NCBI GenBank assembly: GCA_005800795.1
Contig: SYEN01000420.1
Span: forward strand, 1 to 6,901
Length of the DNA: 6,901 bases
Direction: 5' to 3'
Origin: Burkholderiales bacterium
GTDB lineage: Bacteria > Pseudomonadota > Gammaproteobacteria > Burkholderiales > SG8-41
The position numbers and the translations under genes are program-made. How positions within the stretch are numbered: the stretch's first letter is position 1; each line of letters begins with the position of its first letter. The notes beneath the pieces are model-generated. The model searched no databases, was not told the origin of the DNA, and saw only the letters and a list, made by a program, of their open reading frames with translations. This document shows, one piece after another, positions 1 to 5,077 of the stretch.

Positions 1-74
1 ACATCGCTGCGCACGATATGCGTGCCCCATACCAGCAAGGCCACCGCCGCCAGCAGATTCAGCAGCGCGGTCAC
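1..74 (-). CDS. Na+/phosphate cotransporter family protein, N-terminus only (runs off left edge)
   Basis: Seen: a GTG codon at 74-72 overlaps the TGA stop of the upstream phosphatase gene (73-71) in a GTGA arrangement. It opens a frame that stays open to the window edge and reads (M)TALLNLLAAVALLVWGTH followed by IVRSD. Known: a short hydrophobic start of the type LL-A-VALLVWGTHIVR is characteristic, as I recall it, of the first membrane helix of bacterial Na/Pi-cotransporter (NptA/YjbB-like, PF02690) proteins, which move inorganic phosphate across the inner membrane. Inferred: phosphate released by the exported phosphatase would be taken up by this protein, and the overlapping stop and start suggest translational coupling. 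Only 24 codons are visible, so the family call rests on this helix and on context. It could be another membrane protein, but the reading frame itself is well supported by the overlap. Confidence 0.62.
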   Translation of the reverse strand, partial: MTALLNLLAAVALLVWGTHIVRSD

Positions 75-1684
75 GGCCGCGCTACCTCCCTCGCTTCGAG
101 CACGAGTCGCGCGCCTGGCACGGTAGCGCCTTCGACTCCGCGCACCTCGACTTCCAGCCGCCCCGTCGCTGCGTCGATTACGAGAGCGCCATAAGCGAAC
201 GTCGCCTTACCGGCATCACTGAATAGCACCTTGGGATTGAACGTGCGGTCCAGCTTTCTACCCTTGGAGGGGCCTGAGCGCAGCGGGCCGATATTCGCCT
301 CGTGAAAATCTACCGTGCCATCACCGTCGGGATCAAACGCATACAGGTTGCTGTAATGATGATCGCCACTCAGAAACAGCACATTGCGAATCTTCCTTGC
401 GCGCAGGAAATCGACAATCTCCCGCAACTCGCGCTCGTAACCATAGGGGTTGTTATCCGCGCCGTTGGCCCAACTGTCGCGATAGTAGTGGCCTTGCGGA
501 TCACGCTCGTTGCCGCCTTCGGTTGCCAGCGGCGTAGAGGTGACAATAATCTTCCAGGTCGCATCGGAACTCTCGAGCAAGGACTTGAACCAGCGCTTCT
601 GCCCGGCGCCTAGCATAGTTTTCGGCTGCGCATCGGTATCGTAACGATAACGCGGGTCGCGATACGAGCGCGTGTCCAGCATGATGATTTCAGCGTGTTT
701 GCCCCAACGTATGCTGCGATACAGCCGGTGCTCTTCAAGCTTCGAGGGGTCCGGTAGCACGCGTATCGGATTGAACTCGAACATCACCTGACGGCCCGCG
801 CGATACAGTTCAGGATTGAAGAACACGGAGCGTTGCCGTCCTGCCGGATCCTTGGTCGTGCTCCACGGCATATGTTCACCGCGCGGGCGCGACGGGTCGC
901 CCTGCTTCAAGCGCGCATCGCGTGCAAGCTCCTCCGCCGTGGGCCCAATCACCATTTCGGGGCCGCCCGCATCGTTGACGATTTCGTGGTCGTCCCAGGT
1001 CGCCAGTATCGGTGTGCGCTCCAGAAAATGCGCATAGCGGTGATCACTGCGGTGGTAGTGCCAGTCACGCCGGAAATCCGCCACGTTGGTGACGTAGCCA
1101 GGGCCCGGCTTGGGAATTTGAAAATCGTTGCCTTTCGGATAGTCGGGCGCTTCCGCGGTGACCGGACGGTCGGAATACAACATGTCGCCGAGCGCCACAA
1201 ACAAATCGGCCTTTTCTTCACTCATTGCCCTGAAAATCGGCCAGCCATCGATGGCCACACCCGGCACGTCGCGCAAACGGCCATAGCCTTGCCCGCCCAG
1301 ATCGGCGCCAAACAGGAGTTTCAGCGCGGCGCGTGTGGACGGTGTGGGGGCGGTCACGAACGTAGCGCTGCGTGCCAACGGACCCTGCGCGCGAGTTACA
1401 CGAAAATGGTAGCGCGTTGCAGGTTTTAGGCCCTCGACCAATGCTTGTGCGGTGAAGCCGCTACTGTCGAGCGCACGCACGGGCTGGCGCGCCACGACCT
1501 GCCTGAACTCGCTGTCCTGTGCTACCTCGAAGGTGTAGTCACCCGTGGCAGGCGCCTGCATCCACAATACTGCGCTGGTATCGGCAATGTCGCCGCTCGC
1601 CAGCAACTGCGCGCTGGCCACGGCCGGCACCCAAGCCAGCGACCAAGCCAATACAAACAGCACACGTCGTAACCATGCTTGCAT
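71..1684 (-). CDS. phoD: PhoD-type alkaline phosphatase (exported metallophosphatase)
   Basis: An exported phosphomonoesterase/phosphodiesterase of the PhoD family, 537 aa from the chosen start. An upstream in-frame ATG at 1717 would overlap the preceding gene. The ATG at 1684 has GGAG eight bases upstream and begins directly with a signal peptide: Arg6-Arg7, a hydrophobic stretch to about residue 22, and an A-S-A cleavage site before Gln26. The RR pair gives only a weak Tat resemblance, so Sec or Tat export is open. A PhoD_N-like beta domain covers about 27-112. The metallophosphatase core follows: GADLGGQG (Asp128), GDMLYSD (Asp167, Tyr170, Asp172), TWDDHE (231-234), YRSIRWG leading to LDTRSYR, and LSGDHHYSN (Asp441, His442, His443). 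Odd points: Asp128 sits where Bacillus PhoD has an iron-binding Cys, and an EF-hand-like DPDGDGTVDFHE loop lies at 451-462. The gene starts 13 nt after phnE2 and its stop overlaps a putative Na/Pi transporter gene. Confidence 0.9.
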   Translation of the reverse strand: MQAWLRRVLFVLAWSLAWVPAVASAQLLASGDIADTSAVLWMQAPATGDYTFEVAQDSEFRQVVARQPVRALDSSGFTAQALVEGLKPATRYHFRVTRAQGPLARSATFVTAPTPSTRAALKLLFGADLGGQGYGRLRDVPGVAIDGWPIFRAMSEEKADLFVALGDMLYSDRPVTAEAPDYPKGNDFQIPKPGPGYVTNVADFRRDWHYHRSDHRYAHFLERTPILATWDDHEIVNDAGGPEMVIGPTAEELARDARLKQGDPSRPRGEHMPWSTTKDPAGRQRSVFFNPELYRAGRQVMFEFNPIRVLPDPSKLEEHRLYRSIRWGKHAEIIMLDTRSYRDPRYRYDTDAQPKTMLGAGQKRWFKSLLESSDATWKIIVTSTPLATEGGNERDPQGHYYRDSWANGADNNPYGYERELREIVDFLRARKIRNVLFLSGDHHYSNLYAFDPDGDGTVDFHEANIGPLRSGPSKGRKLDRTFNPKVLFSDAGKATFAYGALVIDAATGRLEVEVRGVEGATVPGARLVLEAREVARP

Positions 1685-1692
1685 AAGGACAT

Positions 1693-1696
1693 CTCC
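1693..1696 (-). promoter_or_regulatory. Ribosome binding site deciding the phoD start
   Basis: The minus strand reads GGAG followed by eight bases and then ATG at 1684. It lies in the 13-nt gap after the phnE2 stop codon (1700-1698). This favours the 1684 start over the longer ATG at 1717, which lies inside phnE2 and would put eleven charged or polar residues in front of the signal peptide. Confidence 0.6.
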
Positions 1697-1697
1697 G

Positions 1698-2531
1698 TCA
1701 CGCAATTGCTCGCGCAATGCGGTTGCGTATCCACGCAGAAACCAGCTCCGCCACCATCACTATCACAATTATCGACAACAAAATCGCGGCAACCTGATTG
1801 GATTCGACACGCTGCACGCTTTCGCGCAGGAAGTGCCCCATGCCGCCGGCGCCGAAAAAGCCGACCACGGTCGCCGCGCGGAACACTACATCCCAGGTGT
1901 AAATCGCAATCCCGGTCCATGCCACGCGCACCTGCGGCAACACCGCGAACACAAACACCTGAAACTCGTTAGCGCCCGAAGCACGTATGGCCTCGACCGG
2001 CCCCACGCGTACGGCTTCCACTGCCTCGGCCAACAGCTTGCCGGCAAAGCCGATGCAGAATAGTGTCATCGCCAGCGTGCCGGGCAGCATGCCGAAGCCG
2101 ACGATGGCCACGATGACGATGGTCCAGATCATTTCGTGCACCGAGCGGCACGTCATGACAATGACGCGCGCCACCGGATACAAAAAACGCCGGCTGGGCG
2201 TCATGTTATAAGCGCCGAACCACGCCAACGGAATCGCGATCAGGATGCCAACCACGGTCGCTACATAGGACATCTGGAAAGTATCGACCACCGCCCGCAA
2301 ATAGCCGGCTTCGAGCACATGCGACACCGCGGGCGGCCAATACCGATCAGCCAGAACTTCGCTCATGCGGCCCAACATGCCTGACAGCCGCTCGATATCA
2401 ATGCGCAGCATGTCGAGCGACCAGTAGATAAACGCGAACGCGCCAAGCACCGCACCGTACTTGTAGAGGCTATGCGGAAATCGAAACCGCCGCCATTCCG
2501 GTAAAGCCCGTATTGGAGTGGCCGCGGACAT
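1698..2531 (-). CDS. phnE: Phosphonate-type ABC transporter permease PhnE, second copy
   Basis: Inner-membrane permease of the PhnCDE importer, 277 aa. Hydrophobic helices fall at about 24-40, 85-108, 131-165, 190-212 and 245-268. Between the third and fourth lies the EAA-type cytoplasmic loop PVEAIRASGANEFQ with the following LPQV (about 178-201), which docks onto the ATPase in BPD-type permeases. It shares with its upstream paralogue the CRSVHE/SRSVHE, WDVxxR and GAGGxG motifs that typify PhnE. Its ATG overlaps the TGA of the first phnE (ATGA, 2531), so the two are probably translationally coupled and made in similar amounts; only a weak AAGG precedes it. The two permeases differ across most of their length, so they presumably form a heterodimeric channel (inference). 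The substrate cannot be read from the permease. Confidence 0.93.
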   Translation of the reverse strand: MSAATPIRALPEWRRFRFPHSLYKYGAVLGAFAFIYWSLDMLRIDIERLSGMLGRMSEVLADRYWPPAVSHVLEAGYLRAVVDTFQMSYVATVVGILIAIPLAWFGAYNMTPSRRFLYPVARVIVMTCRSVHEMIWTIVIVAIVGFGMLPGTLAMTLFCIGFAGKLLAEAVEAVRVGPVEAIRASGANEFQVFVFAVLPQVRVAWTGIAIYTWDVVFRAATVVGFFGAGGMGHFLRESVQRVESNQVAAILLSIIVIVMVAELVSAWIRNRIARAIA

Positions 2532-3358
2532 CAGATCACCGCCTTGCGCGCGTAGTATGAAATAACTTCACCCGCGATAATCAGCAGAAGAATCACAATG
2601 ATGACCGTGGCGATACCCCAGTAGTTGTATGCCGCCATCTGTCGATGCAGCGCCAGCCCCAGACCACCCGCGCCCACCAGTCCCATGATGGTGGAGCGCC
2701 GGATATTCACGTCCCACTCGAATATCACGTTGCCGACAAACACCGGGATCACCTGCGGCAAAATGCCGAACAAGAGAATCTGAAAACGGTTGGCGCCCAC
2801 TGCGCGCATCGCTTCCACCGGGCCGGGGTTCACATCCTCGATCGCTTCCGCCACCGTCTTGGAAATAAAACCGATCGAACGCACACCCATTGCCAACACG
2901 CCCGCCAGCGCACCAAGACCCACCGCCGCGACGAATATCAATCCCCACACGATTTCGTGCACCGAACGCGACAGCGTCATCAGTAACCGGCCGATGCCAT
3001 ACGTGGTCTTGCCAAACGGCGAAATATTCATCGCGCCCAACCACGCCACCGGTACCGCCAGCACCAAACCCACCAGGGTGGCCAGCGTTGCCATCAGCAC
3101 GGTTTCCAGCGCCGGTATCAGCAAGTCCTTGACGATGGAAAAATCAATTGCGATGAATCGCCTGGCGGTCGCCACCATGCTGGCCCACGTGATACGGCTC
3201 CAGTCGGTGTCACCGATCACGATGGCTTCGACGCTCCAGGCGATGAAGGCAAGGATCACAAAGTAAATTGCATAGCGCACGCGGCGCGAGCGCGCACGCC
3301 ATGCCGCGAGGTTTTCGACTTCGGCATCGTAACGGGATAAATCGACGTTGGCGGCCAT
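2531..3358 (-). CDS. phnE: Phosphonate-type ABC transporter permease PhnE, first copy
   Basis: Inner-membrane permease, 275 aa. A polar N-terminal tail (1-26) precedes helices at about 28-48, 84-110, 133-162, 193-214 and 247-268. The EAA loop PVEAMRAVGANRFQ with the downstream ILPQV occupies about 180-203. The SRSVHE motif (130-135) and GAGGLG (229-234) match the other PhnE encoded next to it. The start codon at 3358 lies 3 nt after the phnC stop, and a good GGAGGT sits 10 nt upstream inside the phnC 3' end. The stop overlaps the next gene's ATG. The gene order binding protein, ATPase, permease, permease matches known phnDCEE and phosphonate/phosphite transport operons. The role in moving a phosphonate, phosphite or phosphate ester is inferred from family. 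Confidence 0.94.
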   Translation of the reverse strand: MAANVDLSRYDAEVENLAAWRARSRRVRYAIYFVILAFIAWSVEAIVIGDTDWSRITWASMVATARRFIAIDFSIVKDLLIPALETVLMATLATLVGLVLAVPVAWLGAMNISPFGKTTYGIGRLLMTLSRSVHEIVWGLIFVAAVGLGALAGVLAMGVRSIGFISKTVAEAIEDVNPGPVEAMRAVGANRFQILLFGILPQVIPVFVGNVIFEWDVNIRRSTIMGLVGAGGLGLALHRQMAAYNYWGIATVIIVILLLIIAGEVISYYARKAVI

Positions 3359-3361
3359 GAG

Positions 3362-4156
3362 CTACAACACCTCCATGGCGTAAATATCGGCGAGCACATG
3401 CTTGTCGATTTCCGCCGGCGGGCCGTCAAAGCGCTTGACGCCGTCCTGCAAGCCGATCACACGCGTGCAGAATTCCAGCGCCAGATCGACGTCATGAATA
3501 TTGCACAACACCGGCACACGAAACTCGCGTGCAATTTCGCGTATCAGCCCCATGACTTCGCGCGCTATCTTCGGGTCAAGGCTCGATGTTGGCTCGTCGA
3601 TCAGCAGCATTTTCGGGTTCTGGATCAGCGCCCGCGCAATGCCCACGCGCTGGCGTTGCCCGCCCGAGAGTTTGTCGGCGCGCTTGTCCAGATGTTCGAT
3701 CAGTCCCACGCGATCCAGCAGGCGCACCGCGTTGCGGATATCGTCCTTGGTGTACATGCGAAACAGGCTGCGCAAGGTGCCGGTGTAACCCAGGCGTCCG
3801 GTCAGTACGTTGTCGATCACCGACAGCCGCTCAATCAGGTTGAACTCCTGAAAAATCATGCCGATGTTGCGCCGCTCATGGCGCATCTCGGTTTCAGAGA
3901 GCTTTAATAGATCGTGACCGCCGAACACAATGGCGCCGCCGGTCGGTTCCACCAGCCGGTTAACACAGCGGATCAGCGTCGACTTGCCCGCGCCGCTGGG
4001 GCCGATGATCGCAAGAAAATCATCGGCCGCCACGTCGAAACTCACGCCCTTCAATATCTCCCGGCCTGCCGTATAGCTGACCCGGAGATCCTGCACCTGC
4101 ATCACAGCATCCGTTGATTGGGGCACCTTATTTCGTGACTTCCCGCACGATGTCAT
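3362..4156 (-). CDS. phnC: Phosphonate-type ABC transporter ATP-binding protein PhnC
   Basis: Cytoplasmic ATPase that powers the PhnDE importer, up to 264 aa. All ABC motifs are intact: Walker A GPSGAGKST (52-60), Q-loop Gln103 in FQEFNL, signature LSGGQ (163-167), Walker B MLLIDEP (183-189), D-loop SSLD (191-194) and switch His221 in NIHDVD. The NLIERLSVIDNVLTGRLG stretch (106-123) and the C-terminal FDGPP region are typical of PhnC. The start is undecided. The longest frame begins at 4156 and overlaps phnD by 29 nt. A GTG at 4126 lies one base after the phnD stop, and the ATG at 4102 (MQVQDLRV) begins where family homology usually begins. None has a strong ribosome site, and I give the outer limit. 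The true start is likely 4126 or 4102, with translation coupled to phnD. Confidence 0.94.
   Translation of the reverse strand: MTSCGKSRNKVPQSTDAVMQVQDLRVSYTAGREILKGVSFDVAADDFLAIIGPSGAGKSTLIRCVNRLVEPTGGAIVFGGHDLLKLSETEMRHERRNIGMIFQEFNLIERLSVIDNVLTGRLGYTGTLRSLFRMYTKDDIRNAVRLLDRVGLIEHLDKRADKLSGGQRQRVGIARALIQNPKMLLIDEPTSSLDPKIAREVMGLIREIAREFRVPVLCNIHDVDLALEFCTRVIGLQDGVKRFDGPPAEIDKHVLADIYAMEVL
3369..3374 (-). promoter_or_regulatory. Ribosome binding site of the first phnE, inside phnC
   Basis: The minus strand reads GGAGGT within the last codons of phnC, ten bases before the ATG at 3358. The spacing is slightly long, but the core matches the anti-Shine-Dalgarno sequence well and supports the 3358 start. 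Confidence 0.55.
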
Positions 4157-5024
4157 AGTCTTTGTCCGTCATCTCCACGATGCGCAGCGACCTGACATTT
4201 TGCAGATACTTTTGGCCTTCGGGGGTCTTGTCCACGGTCAAAAACGTGTCCGCGATTTTCTTGCGCAAGTCTTCACACAACGTATTGCGATACACAAACG
4301 GGTCCTGCGGAATCAGCGGTGAGTACCAGAGGAAATTAAAGTCATCGAGCTTCACCTTGCCCGCGTTCACGGTTTCCATAAAACGGTGGGACGCGACAAA
4401 GCCGGCATCCACCTTGCCCTCGGCCACTGCGATGGCGGACAGATCATGCCCGCCCGCGTACACCACGCGCGAGAAATATTGTTTCAGTGGCGGAATTTTC
4501 GCCTGCCGCGGAAACACATGTTCCGGAATCAGGCCGCCGGACGTGCTGGCCGCATCCACCAAAGCCACCACGCCACCCTTCAACGACTCGATGCTGGTGA
4601 ATTTCGAGCCTTTCTTGGTGATCAGCACCGCCTTGTAGCCGGGGCCTTCCTCCTGAATGCCGTCCTTCGCGCGGTGATAAGTGCCAAACACCTCCACGAT
4701 AGGCATTTTGCGTTTGGCGATCACGTAAGTCTCCGGGCCCAGAATACCGAAGTCGACCCACTTGCCGAGCAGCGCTTCCACGACCGATGAGTACGACGTC
4801 GGCATGTAGAACTCGATCTTCTTGCCCGTGTTCTTAGTCAGCAAATCGAGTATCGGCTTGTAATACGACAGCTCGCGCAGACTATCCTGCGTCGGCACCA
4901 TCGAAAAACGCAGCACGCGCGGATTTTCACACTGTTGCGCCACCACGCCTCCGGCCATCATCATGGCTGTAGCGATGGCCATCACGCGAGCCAGCTTGCT
5001 CCACCCTTTATTCCGCAGCGACAT
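4128..5024 (-). CDS. phnD: Periplasmic phosphonate/phosphite-type substrate-binding protein PhnD
   Basis: Captures the ligand in the periplasm for PhnCE; 298 aa. The frame is open further upstream, but the ATG at 5024 has a strong GAGGAG six bases away and is followed at once by a signal peptide (basic residues 4-13, hydrophobic 14-27, likely cleavage V-V-A before Gln30). The mature part is a Phosphonate-bd (PF12974) fold. It begins VLRFSMVPTQD (37-47). The ligand-site motifs are PTSYSSVVEAL (75-85), the phosphorus-group loop ASTSGGLIP (159-167), GGHDLSA (191-197) and GKVDAGF (203-209). Asp194 and Asp206 take the positions where E. coli PhnD, from memory, has Glu177 and Asp205 binding the amine of 2-aminoethylphosphonate. 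Only two cysteines remain after cleavage (Cys32, Cys250), a possible disulfide. Cys32 does not sit in a lipobox, so this looks soluble. The exact ligand is not readable. Confidence 0.93.
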   Translation of the reverse strand: MSLRNKGWSKLARVMAIATAMMMAGGVVAQQCENPRVLRFSMVPTQDSLRELSYYKPILDLLTKNTGKKIEFYMPTSYSSVVEALLGKWVDFGILGPETYVIAKRKMPIVEVFGTYHRAKDGIQEEGPGYKAVLITKKGSKFTSIESLKGGVVALVDAASTSGGLIPEHVFPRQAKIPPLKQYFSRVVYAGGHDLSAIAVAEGKVDAGFVASHRFMETVNAGKVKLDDFNFLWYSPLIPQDPFVYRNTLCEDLRKKIADTFLTVDKTPEGQKYLQNVRSLRIVEMTDKDYDIVREVTK

Positions 5025-5030
5025 TTGATT

Positions 5031-5036
5031 CTCCTC
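5031..5036 (-). promoter_or_regulatory. Strong ribosome binding site fixing the phnD start
   Basis: The minus strand reads GAGGAG, then AATCAA, then ATG at 5024. This is the best Shine-Dalgarno in the window. It rules out the longer in-frame reading that would begin at 5225 inside the upstream hydrolase gene. A high initiation rate would suit a binding protein, which is normally made in excess over its permeases. Confidence 0.8.
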
Positions 5037-5055
5037 GTTATAAAACCCAGTCCAT

Positions 5056-5075
5056 GCATGGCAAACCTGCCATGC
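5056..5075 (-). repeat. Perfect 8-bp inverted repeat between the hydrolase gene and phnD
   Basis: GCATGGCA (5056-5063) and TGCCATGC (5068-5075) are exact inverted copies around a four-base loop (AACC on plus, GGUU in the minus-strand RNA). The hairpin starts two bases after the hydrolase stop codon (5080-5078). No run of U follows, so it is not a classical intrinsic terminator. It could protect the 3' end of the upstream message, act as a processing or attenuation point, or be an operator. None of these is shown by sequence alone. Confidence 0.6.
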
Positions 5076-5077
5076 GG

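Noticed and set aside
833..1429. A 198-codon open frame on the plus strand opposite the PhoD-type gene
   Set aside because: It lies wholly antisense to a gene with clear family motifs and its product shows no recognisable domain or hydrophobic pattern. Long antisense frames are expected in GC-rich coding DNA.
1545..2063. A 172-codon plus-strand frame across the phoD/phnE junction
   Set aside because: It is antisense to two well-supported genes and their ribosome site, the product is low in hydrophobic structure and rich in His, Arg and Asn, and no family was recognised.
5037..5064. Promoter-like TTGCCA, 16-base spacer, TATAAC on the minus strand before phnD
   Set aside because: Transcription from it would start at about the ribosome site (5031-5036) and leave almost no leader with the site intact. 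The -35 match also lies inside the hairpin.
5056..5075. Reading the hairpin after the hydrolase gene as an intrinsic terminator
   Set aside because: The stem is only 8 bp with moderate GC content and no U tract follows on the minus strand, so termination cannot be supported.
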